Below, in pieces: positions 26,459 to 36,327 of a DNA stretch of 38,673 nucleotides; positions within the stretch are counted from its first letter, which is position 1; each line of letters opens with the position of its first letter. The notes under the pieces are model-generated. The model was not told the origin of the DNA, did not search any database, and worked only from the letters and a program-made list of their open reading frames with translations. The stretch comes from Candidatus Bathyarchaeota archaeon (GTDB taxonomy: Archaea > Thermoproteota > Bathyarchaeia > Bathyarchaeales > Bathycorpusculaceae): contig JAGTQI010000005.1 of assembly GCA_018396955.1 (NCBI GenBank), forward strand, positions 1-38,673. The letters run 5' to 3'. The position numbers and the translations under genes were made by a program.

Positions 26459-28177
26459 TTGACGGAAAAACTCCTACAAGAGGTTAGGAAATTTCCTCCT
26501 TGTCGAGCGGCATGTCCAGCACATGTCAACGTCCAAGCTTATGTGGCTCTCATTCAAAGAGGCAAGTTCAAGGAAGCCGTCGAAGTTATAAGGCGGGATA
26601 TGCCCTTTCCAGCCATCTGCGGAAGGGTTTGCTTCAGCCCATGTGAAGATGCATGTGCAAGAGTCAACCTTGATCAGGCGGTTGCCATACGCGCTTTGAA
26701 AAGGCTTGTGGCCGACATTGAACGTGAACAGGGAAGAGTTGTCGCAGAGCCCGTTCCAAAAAAGTACGGCGAAAAAATAGCAATAATAGGCGCTGGCCCA
26801 GCTGGATTAACAGCAGCTTATGAGCTTGCGAAGTTGGGCTATCCTGTTACTGTTTTTGAGCGGATGGATGAGCCTGGCGGCATGATGCGCTACTGCATAC
26901 CAGACTTCCGTTTAGAAAAATTTGTCGTTGCCAATGAAATCGCCTATATCAAGGACATTGGTGTTGAAATCAAAACTGGTGTCGAGTTCGGCAAGGACAT
27001 AACCATTAAAAGCCTTAAAGAGGATGGTTATAAGGCGATTTTCTTATCTATCGGCACACAATTGGGCATGAAATTAAATGTTCCCGGAGAAGACTTGGAG
27101 GGCGTAATAAACGCTGTTGACTTTTTAAGGGCAATAGCTCTGGAGAAGAAAATTACGGTTGGCGAAAGAGTAGCCGTTATCGGCGGCGGCAACACAGCCA
27201 TAGATGCTGCGAGGATGGCTAAAAAGCTCGGCGCTAAAGAGGTTATGATTCTTTATAGGCGGTCCCGCGAGGAGATGCCAGCGCTCCCACATGAAGTGGA
27301 GCTTGCCGAGAAGGATGGGATAAAGTTCTATTTCCTAGTGGCTCCAAAGCAGATTATAGGCGAGAATGGAAGGGTTAAGGCTGTTGAATGCTTAAGGATG
27401 CGCCTGGGCGAGCCTGACGAAAGCGGGAGAAGACGACCAATACCGATTGCCTTCTCGGAGCACCAGTACGAGGTAGACATGGTTATCCCAGCTCTTGGGC
27501 AAATTGTTGAAACATCTATTTTGCCGCCGGAACTTATAAGCAAGGAAAAGCGGGGACCACCGCTACAAGTGGACCCATTAACCCTTGAAACCAATGTTCC
27601 CGGGGTTTTCGCGGGTGGGGATGTTGCTACTGGTCCGGCGAGCATTATTGAGGCTGTTGGCGCCGGTAAACGTGCAGCCGTTTCAATACACCGTTATTTG
27701 AGGGGTGAGGATCTGAGGAAGGGCGTAGAAGAGGAGAAGATTGAGGAGACTACTTGGGTTAAGGATTGGCGGTTGCTGGAGAAAAAGGAGCGTAGATATG
27801 ATGCTCCGATAGAGAAACCCCACCTAAGCTTTGAAGAGGCAAAGGAATATCTTGAAAAGTTGAAGCGTCAAGCAAGGTTTGAGGCTTTTCGATGTCTTGG
27901 ATGTGGACCGTGTGCAGAGTGCCTTGCCAGCATGGACTTGTGTGAGGGCGACAAGGCTGTTGTTGATGAGGGCAAATGTGTAGGTTGCAACGTCTGCGCA
28001 GTCGTCTGCCCAGTGGGTGCCATCAAAAAGAACGAGAAGGGCGTAGCCCAAGTAAACGAAGACCTTTGCAAGGGCTGTGGACTATGTGCGGCGCGTTGCC
28101 CAGAGAGAGCTATAACTATGAAGAAGCTTTCCGACGAGCAGATCATAACAATGGTTTTAACAGCCTTGGAGAGGTGA
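26459..28177 (+). CDS. NfnB/GltD-like NAD(P)H oxidoreductase with C-terminal ferredoxin
   Basis: 572 aa flavoprotein. The N-terminal Fe-S domain has CRAACPAHVN and CGRVCFSPCEDAC. FAD fold [14 protein letters not shown] and NAD(P) fold VAVIGGGNTAIDAAR follow, closing with GVFAGGDVATGP. Beyond about residue 470 it carries CLGCGPCAEC, then two [4Fe-4S] motifs, CVGCNVCAVVCP and CKGCGLCAARCP. Family members move electrons between NAD(P)H and ferredoxin or another Fe-S partner. It heads the module 2 operon, ending 1 nt before an MvhD-containing gene, so it likely feeds pyridine-nucleotide electrons to or from the HdrA at 28935. There is no NfnA partner here. Start is TTG with a weak ribosome-binding site. 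Confidence 0.88.
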   Translation: MTEKLLQEVRKFPPCRAACPAHVNVQAYVALIQRGKFKEAVEVIRRDMPFPAICGRVCFSPCEDACARVNLDQAVAIRALKRLVADIEREQGRVVAEPVPKKYGEKIAIIGAGPAGLTAAYELAKLGYPVTVFERMDEPGGMMRYCIPDFRLEKFVVANEIAYIKDIGVEIKTGVEFGKDITIKSLKEDGYKAIFLSIGTQLGMKLNVPGEDLEGVINAVDFLRAIALEKKITVGERVAVIGGGNTAIDAARMAKKLGAKEVMILYRRSREEMPALPHEVELAEKDGIKFYFLVAPKQIIGENGRVKAVECLRMRLGEPDESGRRRPIPIAFSEHQYEVDMVIPALGQIVETSILPPELISKEKRGPPLQVDPLTLETNVPGVFAGGDVATGPASIIEAVGAGKRAAVSIHRYLRGEDLRKGVEEEKIEETTWVKDWRLLEKKERRYDAPIEKPHLSFEEAKEYLEKLKRQARFEAFRCLGCGPCAECLASMDLCEGDKAVVDEGKCVGCNVCAVVCPVGAIKKNEKGVAQVNEDLCKGCGLCAARCPERAITMKKLSDEQIITMVLTALER

Positions 28178-28178
28178 A

Positions 28179-28931
28179 ATGAAAATGGAGTCTTCTAATC
28201 CGCCAAAAATTGTTTGTTTCATGTGTAACTGGGCTTTCTGCGAGGAGGAGATGCGGGTTCCCTACAATGTCAATGTGATCCGCGTCATGTGTGTTGGAAG
28301 GATGGATCCCGCACTGGTTTTGGAAACTTTTGCCAATGGAGCTGAAGGCGTTTTGCTTGTTGGGTGTAAACCTCCGGACTGCCACTTTGTTGATGGAAAC
28401 CTCCACGCTGAACGTGCGGTCAAAATGTTAAAGAAGCTGCTGGCTTTGGCTGGGCTTGAGCCTGAAAGATTAAAGCTTCTGCTGGTATCACCATTAGAGG
28501 ACAAAGACTTCAGCCGCCACGCCAAAGGGTTCTCCGAAGAAGTTTGGAAGCTTGGAAACTCTCCATTAAGCAAGGAAGAAATTGTAGCTAATCTTATAGC
28601 GGCTAAGGAGGCGGCTTCAGCGTTTAGGCTTCGCGTCTTGCTGGGAAGAGAGGAAGAGCTGACCGAGTTTATGAATGCTTATGGTGAGAAAATACCGGAA
28701 GAAGAGTTTGACGCTTTGTTAGATGATATCGTTAGGGCTGAGTTCATCCGCTACAAAATCCACTACTTGACAAGGACTAAGCCCCGCTCTGTTAAGGAGT
28801 TAGCCCAAATCCTTGGGATAAAGCCTTCTGCTGTTTTGAGGCACATAACGAATATGCGGCGTAAGGGCATGATAGCCCTAGACCATGTGGAGGGTTACAC
28901 GCCATTGTATAAGGCTTTGGAGGTGCGATAA
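28179..28931 (+). CDS. mvhD: MvhD-type [2Fe-2S] domain fused to a winged-helix domain
   Basis: 250 aa. Residues about 10-125 are MvhD/FrhD-like, with CFMCNWAFC, VMCVGRMDP, NGAEGVLLVGCKPPDC and FVDGNLHAERA, all cluster cysteines kept. Residues about 195-245 look like an ArsR/MarR-style winged helix (SVKELAQILGIKPSAVLRHI, then NMRRKGMI and the wing). A helical linker joins them. MvhD proteins normally stop near 140 aa, so the tail is an added domain. It could let a redox-active adaptor bind DNA, or be a protein-docking reuse of the fold. It is encoded 1 nt after the NfnB-like gene and 3 nt before hdrA. Confidence 0.85.
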   Translation: MKMESSNPPKIVCFMCNWAFCEEEMRVPYNVNVIRVMCVGRMDPALVLETFANGAEGVLLVGCKPPDCHFVDGNLHAERAVKMLKKLLALAGLEPERLKLLLVSPLEDKDFSRHAKGFSEEVWKLGNSPLSKEEIVANLIAAKEAASAFRLRVLLGREEELTEFMNAYGEKIPEEEFDALLDDIVRAEFIRYKIHYLTRTKPRSVKELAQILGIKPSAVLRHITNMRRKGMIALDHVEGYTPLYKALEVR

Positions 28932-28934
28932 GAG

Positions 28935-31900
28935 ATGGCTGAAGGGAAGGTTGGCGCAGTTCTAGTCGTTGGTGGAGGCGTGGCTGGAATACAAGCTGCT
29001 TTGGACTTGGCTGATTCTGGCTTTAAAGTGTACATGGTTGACCAGTCGCCCAGCATTGGCGGCGTCATGGCTCAACTTGATAAGACTTTCCCAACAAATG
29101 ATTGTTCCATGTGTATTTTGGCTCCTAAGCTTGTTGCCGCTGGGAGACATCCAAACATTTCGCTGATTACGAACAGCGAAGTGTTGGGCTTAAGCGGAGA
29201 AGCTGGAAACTTCGAAGTGAAAATTCGAAAACGCAGTCGTTACATAAATGAGGAAAAGTGCAATGGCTGTGGGCTTTGTGCGCAAAAATGTCCAGTTGAA
29301 GCCATAGACACCTACAACAAGGGCTTAACGGACAGAAGCGCCGTCTACGTCGAATTTCCACAGGCGGTTCCATTACGCTTCAAGATAGACCGCGAGAAAT
29401 GCATTGGCTGCAGAACATGTCAAGAGGTTTGTAAGGCAAATGCTGTTGAATACGACCAAAAGGACAGCGAAATAGTTCTAAATGTTGGCGCAATCATATT
29501 GGCACCAGGCTTCGAACCATTTGATGCACGGCTGAAAAGCGAATATGGTTATGGGCGATATGCAAATGTTGTCACAAGCATAGAGTTTGAACGAATTCTG
29601 AGCGCTTCCGGACCATATGGCGGAATTGTTTTAAGGCCTTCAGACGGCGAAATTCCACGTAAAATTGCCTTTATCCAATGTGTGGGTTCCCGTGACGCTC
29701 AGCTTGGGAACAATTATTGCTCGGCTGCTTGTTGCATGTACAGCATTAAAGAAGCCATTATAGCCAAGGAGCATGTTCCAACAAAGCTGGACTGCACAAT
29801 TTTCTATATGGATATACGCGCTTACGGAAAGGAGTTTGACGCCTACTATAAGCGTGCCCAGGAGGAGTATGGCATACGCTTTGTCCGCTCAAGGGTTGCA
29901 AGCATAACCGAAGATCCAGCAACCGGCAACTTGCTCGTCCATTATGTGGGCGAGGATGAAACTCCGAGAATTGAAGAGTTCGATATGGTTGTATTATCCA
30001 CAGGCATGCAGTCGCCAAAAGACGTGGAGAAACTGGCTAAGACGCTTGGAATAAAGCTTAACAAGTACCGTTTCTGCGAAACCAAAACTTTTACGCCTTT
30101 AGAAACTTCAAAGCCCGGCGTATATGTTTGCGGAGCCTTTAGTTCTCCGAAGGATATTCCGGAAAGTGTTGCTCAAGCAAGTGGTGCCGCGGCAAAAGCC
30201 ATGGCAATAATAGCCCCAGAACGGGGTAAGCTTATTGCTGTTAAGGAGTATCCGGCTGAAAGGGACGTTAGCCAAGAGGAACCTCGCATAGGAGTTTTCA
30301 TATGCCACTGTGGCATAAACATCGGCGGTATTGTGCGGGTTCCTGAGGTTGTGGAATACGCCAAGAAGCTTCCAAATGTTGTTTATGCTGAAGACAACCT
30401 TTACACGTGCTCCGATGACACTCAAAAGCGGATTAAGGAGAAGATTAAAGAGTATAACCTAAACCGTGTTGTTGTGGCTTCTTGCACGCCCAGAACCCAC
30501 GAGCCGCTCTTTCGTGAAACCGTCCGCGAGGCTGGCTTAAACCCATACCTTTTTGAGATGGCGAACATCCGAGACCAGTGCAGTTGGGTGCACATGCATG
30601 AGCCAGACGAGGCTACGGAAAAGGCGAAGGACCTTGTCCGCTCGGTTGTCGCCAAGGCAAGACTCTTAAAGCCGTTGAAAAATCCGACGGTTAAAGTCAC
30701 TCCTGTAGGGCTTGTTATTGGCGGCGGAGTTTCCGGAATGACTGCAGCGCTGGAGTTGGCAAATCAAGGCTTTGAGGTTCACCTTGTAGAACGTGAGAAA
30801 GAGCTTGGCGGACACCTGAGGAAAATCTACTATTTGCTTGAGGGTGAAGACCCGCAAAAGCACTTAGAGAGGCTTGTTAAGGCTGTTATGGAGAACAGGC
30901 TTATCCATGTTTATCTTGGTGCAGAGGTTGTTGAAGTAAGCGGTTTTGTCGGCAACTTCAAATCGAAAATAAGGCTGAGCAGCGGCGAGGAAAAAGAGGT
31001 GGAACACGGCGTAGTCATTGTTGCAACCGGCGCGGTAGAGTATAAGCCAAAAGAGTATTTGTATGGAGAAGACCCCCGTGTCATGACCCAACACGAGCTG
31101 GAGGAGAAAATAGCCAAAGGCGAGTTTAAAGCCAAAAAAGTTGTCATGATTCAGTGTGTGGGCGCGAGAAACGAGGAACGCCCCAACTGCGCGAGGATAT
31201 GTTGTGGACAAGCCATCAAAAACGCCCTAAAAATTAAGGAGCAGAATCCGGACGCTGATGTTTATGTCTTATACAAGGATGTTAGAAGTTACGGCTTTAA
31301 GGAGGAGTACTACCGCGAGGCTGCGGCAAAAGGTGTCATTTTCATAAACTATTCTGATGAGAGAAAGCCAAAAGTAACAAATGATGGCGGGAAGTTAAAA
31401 GTAGCCTTCTACGAACCGGTGCTAAAGCAGGAAGTCCAATTAGAGCCAGACTACGTCATTTTAAGCGCTGCAACCATTCCCAACCCCGACAACAAGCGCA
31501 TAGCCGAAATGTTGAAAGTGCCGCTGACAAAGGACGGCTTCTTCCTTGAAGCTCACATGAAGCTTCGCCCAGTGGACTTCCAAACCGACGGCGTTTTCCT
31601 ATGCGGCATGGCTCATTCGCCAAAGTTCATTGATGAAAGCATCTCCCAAGCGTGTGCTGCTGCGGCGCGGGCAGCTACAATATTGTCAAAGAAGGTCCTT
31701 GAAATGGAAGGGATTGTGGCAAGTGTAGATGAAGATTTATGTAGTGGATGCAGAATCTGTGAATTTCTATGCCCCTACGGCGCGATTGAGATGAAAGAGA
31801 GAGACGGCAAAATAGTGGCTCACGTGATTGAAGCCTTATGCAAGGGCTGTGGCGTCTGCGGAACGGCATGCCCAACAAAGGCCATAACCCTCGGCCACTT

Positions 31901-31967
31901 CACAACTGAGGAAATTCTCGCCCAAGTTAGGGCAGTATTGCAGGAAATGGAGGTAGCAGCCAAATGA
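28935..31967 (+). CDS. hdrA: Double-module HdrA (two FAD units in one chain, module 2)
   Basis: 1010 aa, about 1.5 times usual HdrA. Module A: FAD fold [14 protein letters not shown] (about 12), inserted ferredoxin with [12 protein letters not shown] (about 108) and [12 protein letters not shown] (about 155), to about 430. Module B: N-terminal HdrA domain with [11 protein letters not shown] (about 453) and [12 protein letters not shown] (about 515), second FAD fold [14 protein letters not shown] (about 592) without a ferredoxin insert, then [12 protein letters not shown] and [12 protein letters not shown] (about 930-980). Two flavins in one subunit could give two electron-splitting sites. It ends overlapping the free-standing mvhD (ATGA). 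Fused HdrA forms are known in other anaerobes; the order here should be compared with them. Confidence 0.93.
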   Translation: MAEGKVGAVLVVGGGVAGIQAALDLADSGFKVYMVDQSPSIGGVMAQLDKTFPTNDCSMCILAPKLVAAGRHPNISLITNSEVLGLSGEAGNFEVKIRKRSRYINEEKCNGCGLCAQKCPVEAIDTYNKGLTDRSAVYVEFPQAVPLRFKIDREKCIGCRTCQEVCKANAVEYDQKDSEIVLNVGAIILAPGFEPFDARLKSEYGYGRYANVVTSIEFERILSASGPYGGIVLRPSDGEIPRKIAFIQCVGSRDAQLGNNYCSAACCMYSIKEAIIAKEHVPTKLDCTIFYMDIRAYGKEFDAYYKRAQEEYGIRFVRSRVASITEDPATGNLLVHYVGEDETPRIEEFDMVVLSTGMQSPKDVEKLAKTLGIKLNKYRFCETKTFTPLETSKPGVYVCGAFSSPKDIPESVAQASGAAAKAMAIIAPERGKLIAVKEYPAERDVSQEEPRIGVFICHCGINIGGIVRVPEVVEYAKKLPNVVYAEDNLYTCSDDTQKRIKEKIKEYNLNRVVVASCTPRTHEPLFRETVREAGLNPYLFEMANIRDQCSWVHMHEPDEATEKAKDLVRSVVAKARLLKPLKNPTVKVTPVGLVIGGGVSGMTAALELANQGFEVHLVEREKELGGHLRKIYYLLEGEDPQKHLERLVKAVMENRLIHVYLGAEVVEVSGFVGNFKSKIRLSSGEEKEVEHGVVIVATGAVEYKPKEYLYGEDPRVMTQHELEEKIAKGEFKAKKVVMIQCVGARNEERPNCARICCGQAIKNALKIKEQNPDADVYVLYKDVRSYGFKEEYYREAAAKGVIFINYSDERKPKVTNDGGKLKVAFYEPVLKQEVQLEPDYVILSAATIPNPDNKRIAEMLKVPLTKDGFFLEAHMKLRPVDFQTDGVFLCGMAHSPKFIDESISQACAAAARAATILSKKVLEMEGIVASVDEDLCSGCRICEFLCPYGAIEMKERDGKIVAHVIEALCKGCGVCGTACPTKAITLGHFTTEEILAQVRAVLQEMEVAAK

Positions 31968-32404
31968 GAGAATCCCAAAAAGATTTCGAGCCGAAAATTG
32001 TTGGTTTTCTATGCAACTGGTGTGCCTATGCAGGGGCGGACTTGGCTGGTGTAAGCCGCATCCAATACCCTCCAAACATCCGTGTTATCCGCGTCATGTG
32101 CAGCGGAAGAATAGACCCTGCCTTTATCCTTGAAGCCCTAAAAAATGGCGCCGACGGCGTTTTGGTGGCTGGCTGCCACCTGCCATCCGACTGCCATTAT
32201 CTTAGTGGTAACTTTAAGGCTTTGAGAAGGGTAACGCTATTAAAGAGGGTGCTCAAAGATTTTGGGATAGAACCTGAACGTGTGCGGCTGGAATGGGTCT
32301 CCGCCAGCGAAGGAGACAAATTCGCAGCTGTGGTACGAGACATGGTTGAACAGATTAAGAAGCTCGGTCCAAACCCGTTAAAGGTGATGGAGGAAAAGAA
32401 ATGA
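31964..32404 (+). CDS. mvhD: MvhD, hydrogenase-to-Hdr adaptor (module 2)
   Basis: 146 aa, canonical length. It has [26 protein letters not shown] and [18 protein letters not shown], carrying the [2Fe-2S] ligands that link MvhG to HdrA in the methanogen complex. It overlaps hdrA and hdrC by 4 nt on each side. It is the most conventional of the six MvhD-type domains in the window and is the probable partner of the MvhG/MvhA pair at 33858-36292. Confidence 0.96.
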   Translation: MRESQKDFEPKIVGFLCNWCAYAGADLAGVSRIQYPPNIRVIRVMCSGRIDPAFILEALKNGADGVLVAGCHLPSDCHYLSGNFKALRRVTLLKRVLKDFGIEPERVRLEWVSASEGDKFAAVVRDMVEQIKKLGPNPLKVMEEKK

Positions 32405-32970
32405 GTGAGACGAAAAGTGAAGCCCGCGAATATGTTCCGCCAGTGATTAAGGCTGAGGAGCTTGACCCAAAGTTCAAGTATAAAATGAGCAAGATGCACG
32501 GCGCAGAAAAAGTGATGGTTTGCTTCCAGTGTGGGACATGTACAGCTGACTGCCCTATCGCCAGATTCAGCGAATTTTACCGACCGCGCCGAATAGCCCG
32601 CATGGTTCAATTGGGCTTGAAGGATAGGCTTTTGCTGGACAAAGCTTTGTGGCTGTGCTCATCATGCTTCACGTGTGTGGACCATTGTCCACAAGGTGTG
32701 GAAATTGCTGGTATAGTTCGAGTTTTGCGGAACATGGCAGCCGCGGACAAAAACCTTCTTCCACTAGTTTACAAGGAGTTAGCTACAAACTTGATGAAAA
32801 GCGGCTTTGTCTACGAGATTCCAGAGTCAAGGCTTCAAAAACGGGTTGAGCAGGGGCTTCCGCCGCTGCCAAAGCCAAACGTGAAAGATGTTATGAAAAT
32901 TTTTGAGGTTACTGGTTCCGCTTGTTTGCTTGAAAAGGTTCAAACTTTTGCGAAGGTGGAAAGTAAATGA
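32401..32970 (+). CDS. hdrC: HdrC, iron-sulfur subunit (module 2)
   Basis: 189 aa with two [4Fe-4S] motifs, [12 protein letters not shown] (about 41-52) and [12 protein letters not shown] (about 86-97). It relays electrons from HdrA to HdrB. About 20 residues longer than the module 1 copy, mainly at the N-terminus ([13 protein letters not shown]). It overlaps mvhD and hdrB by ATGA junctions, so it is translationally coupled to both. Confidence 0.95.
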   Translation: MSETKSEAREYVPPVIKAEELDPKFKYKMSKMHGAEKVMVCFQCGTCTADCPIARFSEFYRPRRIARMVQLGLKDRLLLDKALWLCSSCFTCVDHCPQGVEIAGIVRVLRNMAAADKNLLPLVYKELATNLMKSGFVYEIPESRLQKRVEQGLPPLPKPNVKDVMKIFEVTGSACLLEKVQTFAKVESK

Positions 32971-33845
32971 GCAACCCTAAATATTTGTTGTTTCCGGGCT
33001 GCGTGATTCCTTATAGGCTTTCAAGCTACGAGATATCCGCCAGAAAAGTTCTCGCCAAACTTAGTGTGGAAATTGTTGAAATGCCAGAATACAACTGCTG
33101 TGGTTACCCAATGGACGTTATAAACCATGATCTAATGCTGACATTGGCGGCGAGAAACCTTTGCATAGCAGAGAATGTGGGCTTACCAATAATGACCCTC
33201 TGCAACGGATGCTTCTGCAGCCTTAACGAAACCAACAAAATTCTAAAAGAGGACAAAAAGCTCCGAGACAAGATTAATGGCTATTTGAAAGAGGTTGGCA
33301 TGGAGTTTAAAGGCACAACAGAAGTCAAACACTTAATCTACGTGCTTTCAGAGGATGTGGGTTATGAGCGGATAAAAAACGCTGTTGTAAAGCCTTTAAC
33401 TGGTATTCGTGTAGCCCAGCACAGCGGATGCCACGTTTTAAGACCCCGCAAATATGTGGGACGGGACGATCCGGAAAACCCGACAACCCTCAAAGAACTG
33501 ATTAGGCTGACTGGAGCCGAATGCTTAGATTATATGGACGAGACAGAGTGCTGCGGCAACCCAATAATAGGCGTTAATGAGGATGTGCCCTTCCAAATGG
33601 CTAAAGAAAAACTTGACCACGTGCGAACTGCTGGTGCCCAAGCGCTTATAACTGTCTGTCCCTTCTGCCACATAATGTTTGACCTAAACCAACCCCGCAT
33701 AGAAAGAGCCTTCAACGAAAAATTCAACATGCCAGTCCTCCACTATCCACAGCTTCTAGGATTAGCCATGGGATTCTCACCTGAAGAGTTGGCCCTAAAC
33801 GAGCTCAGGGTAAAACCAACAGAATTATTAAACCAAATTAAATAG
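32967..33845 (+). CDS. hdrB: HdrB, catalytic disulfide-reductase subunit (module 2)
   Basis: 292 aa. First CCG: PGCVIP, NCCGYP, CNGC. Second CCG: SGCHVLRP, ECCGNP, CPFCHIMFD. All ligand cysteines are present. It differs from the module 1 copy around both CC pairs (NCCGYP versus TCCAPP; ECCGNPIIG versus RCCGGLLRG), hinting at a different thiol substrate or partner. The substrate is unknown. It is followed 12 nt later by mvhG, tying Hdr and hydrogenase synthesis together. Confidence 0.95.
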   Translation: MSNPKYLLFPGCVIPYRLSSYEISARKVLAKLSVEIVEMPEYNCCGYPMDVINHDLMLTLAARNLCIAENVGLPIMTLCNGCFCSLNETNKILKEDKKLRDKINGYLKEVGMEFKGTTEVKHLIYVLSEDVGYERIKNAVVKPLTGIRVAQHSGCHVLRPRKYVGRDDPENPTTLKELIRLTGAECLDYMDETECCGNPIIGVNEDVPFQMAKEKLDHVRTAGAQALITVCPFCHIMFDLNQPRIERAFNEKFNMPVLHYPQLLGLAMGFSPEELALNELRVKPTELLNQIK

Positions 33846-33857
33846 AGAGTGAGTTTT

Positions 33858-34841
33858 ATGGCAAAACAGAAATTGAAATTTGCCTTTTATTGGGCGGCCA
33901 GCTGTGGCGGATGTGAAATTGCCGTTTTAGATATTAACGAGAAAATCTTGGAGGTTTTGCAAATCGCGGACATTGTTTTTTGGCCTGTTGCCATGGACAT
34001 TAAATATAAAGATGTTGAAGCCATGCCCGACAAATACATTGATGTTTGCTTCTTTAATGGTGGAATCCGAAACAGCGAACAAGAGTATATGGCGAAGCTG
34101 TTAAGGCAGAAGTCGAAAGTGCTTGTGGCTTATGGCGCTTGTGCACATCTTGGCGGTGTTCCTGGGCTGGCTAATCTCCACAACAGAGAGGAAATCTTCG
34201 AAAAGGTTTATGCCCAAACATTTTCAACAGACAACCCCAACAGGGTTTTCCCACAGCCAAAAGTCCGGGTTAAGGAGGGCGAATTGGAGATTCCAGAGTT
34301 CTATGACACTGTGCGAACCCTAGACCAAACAGTGGATGTTGACTATTATGTGCCGGGCTGTCCGCCGGCGGTGGAGCGCACTTTATTCGCCTTGGAAGCC
34401 ATAGCTAAAGGCGAGCTGCCGCCAAAAGGCTCTGTTCTAGCACCGTTAAAGTCTGTTTGCGACGAGTGCCCCAAAAAGAAGGAGGACAAGAAAATATCGC
34501 GGATATACCGCGTCTACGAGAAGGCTCCGGACCCGGAGAAGTGCCTACTTGAGCAGGGAATCCTCTGCATGGGACCAGCCACAAGGGGCGGCTGCAGCGC
34601 AAGATGTCTTAAGGTGGATATGCCATGCACTGGTTGTGGGGGTCCATGTCCAAACGCTCCGGAGCAGGGCGCCGCCATGATTAGCGCTTTGGCTTCCATA
34701 CTTGGCTTGGAGGAGGAGAAGGAGAAATACACCGAGGAGGAGGTTGAAAGGCTGATAGACCAAATTAAGGATCCTATTGGAACCTTCTACATGTATGCTT
34801 TACCAGCTTCGATACTGCGGAGGAGGGTGATTCGCGAATGA
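33858..34841 (+). CDS. mvhG: [NiFe]-hydrogenase small subunit, MvhG type (module 2)
   Basis: 327 aa from ATG 33858. The ORF-track GTG at 33849 adds only three residues and has a poorer ribosome-binding site; GAGTGAG precedes the ATG. Proximal-cluster ligands are in WAASCGGCE, YGACAHLGG and PGCPPA; more clusters in CDECPKKK, CMGPATRGGCSARC and PCTGCGGPCP. It has the usual GACAHLGGVPGL segment, unlike module 1. Its C-terminal region carries an acidic insert (LGLEEEKEKYTEEE) absent from the other copy. It ends overlapping mvhA (ATGA). Confidence 0.95.
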   Translation: MAKQKLKFAFYWAASCGGCEIAVLDINEKILEVLQIADIVFWPVAMDIKYKDVEAMPDKYIDVCFFNGGIRNSEQEYMAKLLRQKSKVLVAYGACAHLGGVPGLANLHNREEIFEKVYAQTFSTDNPNRVFPQPKVRVKEGELEIPEFYDTVRTLDQTVDVDYYVPGCPPAVERTLFALEAIAKGELPPKGSVLAPLKSVCDECPKKKEDKKISRIYRVYEKAPDPEKCLLEQGILCMGPATRGGCSARCLKVDMPCTGCGGPCPNAPEQGAAMISALASILGLEEEKEKYTEEEVERLIDQIKDPIGTFYMYALPASILRRRVIRE

Positions 34842-36292
34842 AGGAGATAATAATTGACCCTATTACTAGGCTTGAGGGACACGGTAAAATAGCCATATTC
34901 TTAAACGATGCTGGCGAGGTGGAGAACGCCTACCTTCAAATTCCGGAGCTTCGCGGTTTTGAAAGGTTCTGTATTGGGCGGAAAGCCGAGGATATGCCGC
35001 TTTTGACTAGCAGAATCTGTGGTGTCTGTCCAGTGGCGCACCACATGGCTGGGACAAAGGCTTTGGATGCTGCCTTTAACGTGGAGCCACCGTCGGCGGC
35101 TAAAAAGCTTCGTGAACTTATGTATTGTGGCTATTACATTTACGACCACACATTGCACTTTTACTATTTAGGCGGACCAGACTTTGTTGTTGGACCAGAC
35201 GCGCCGCCGGAAAAGCGCAATATTCTTGGGGTTATTGAAAAGGCTGGCTTGGATGTTGCTAAGGAGGTTATTAAGCATAGGGCTTATGGACAGCGAATAA
35301 CCGAAATTATTGGTGGAAAGGCTACTCATCCGGTCTGCGGTTTGCCCGGCGGTATTTCCAAGCCTTTAAGCGAGGAAAATAGGCGGGAAATTGAGAAGAT
35401 GGCAACTTCAGCTGTTGAATTTGCAAAGTTTTCCTTGAAGCTTTTCCATGACATTGTTTTGGACAACACCAAGTACGTTGAGCTAATTAAGAGTGACGCT
35501 TACACCCTTCGCACCTATTACATGGGTTTAGTGGACGAGCACAACAAGGTGAACTTTTACGACGGGAAAATAAGGGTTGTAGATCCAAACGGTAAAGAAT
35601 TCGTGAAGTTTGAGGCTAAAGATTATTTAGAGCACATCGCAGAGTATGTGGAGCCATGGACCTATGTTAAGCTTCCATATCTGAAGAAGGTCGGTTGGAA
35701 AGGCTTTGTTGACGGTCCTGACAGCGGCGCTTACCGGGTGGGACCCCTTGGAAGGCTTAATGCGACGGATGGCATGGCTACACCATTAGCCCAAGAAGAA
35801 TACGAGTTTATGTATAAGACTTTGGGCGGGAAACCAGTGCACTCAACTTTGGCTTACCATTGGGCTAGACTTATCGAACTTTTGTATGCGGCTGAAAGAG
35901 CCGTTGAGCTTGTCAAAGACCCGGAGATAACGAGCACTAATGTGCGGAGTAAGCCTGGCAAGCCCGGTGAAGGCGTAGGCGTTGTTGAAGCGGCTAGGGG
36001 CACTTTGATTCACCATTATGTTTTGGACGAGAACGCCTTAATCAAGGATGTCAACTTGATTGTGGCTACCGTTAACAATGCACCTTCGATTAACATGTCC
36101 ATTCGGAATGCGGCTAAGGGTTTGATTCAAGGAGGCAAAGTAGACCAAGGCTTGCTTAACATGGTTGAGATGGCTTTTAGGGCTTATGACCCATGCTTTG
36201 GATGCGCCACTCATTTTGCTGTTGGGCAGTTGCCATTAACCGTTGAAATCTACAACCATGAGGGAAAACTCGTTAGAACCGTGCAGAGGTAA
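34838..36292 (+). CDS. mvhA: [NiFe]-hydrogenase large subunit, MvhA type (module 2)
   Basis: 484 aa. NiFe-binding motifs RICGVCPVAHH (about 59-69) and DPCFGCATH (near 450) are intact, so it should be active after maturation. Very close to the module 1 copy over the whole length, which shows a paralogous duplication older than the trxB/acs events, since the DNA differs widely at third positions. The C-terminus continues after the last His (FAVGQLPLTVEIYNHEGK), and a maturation protease gene follows 35 nt later. Confidence 0.95.
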   Translation: MKEIIIDPITRLEGHGKIAIFLNDAGEVENAYLQIPELRGFERFCIGRKAEDMPLLTSRICGVCPVAHHMAGTKALDAAFNVEPPSAAKKLRELMYCGYYIYDHTLHFYYLGGPDFVVGPDAPPEKRNILGVIEKAGLDVAKEVIKHRAYGQRITEIIGGKATHPVCGLPGGISKPLSEENRREIEKMATSAVEFAKFSLKLFHDIVLDNTKYVELIKSDAYTLRTYYMGLVDEHNKVNFYDGKIRVVDPNGKEFVKFEAKDYLEHIAEYVEPWTYVKLPYLKKVGWKGFVDGPDSGAYRVGPLGRLNATDGMATPLAQEEYEFMYKTLGGKPVHSTLAYHWARLIELLYAAERAVELVKDPEITSTNVRSKPGKPGEGVGVVEAARGTLIHHYVLDENALIKDVNLIVATVNNAPSINMSIRNAAKGLIQGGKVDQGLLNMVEMAFRAYDPCFGCATHFAVGQLPLTVEIYNHEGKLVRTVQR

Positions 36293-36327
36293 GTCTTCGC
36301 TCTTCCCCTTTTTATTTTTGGAGATTT

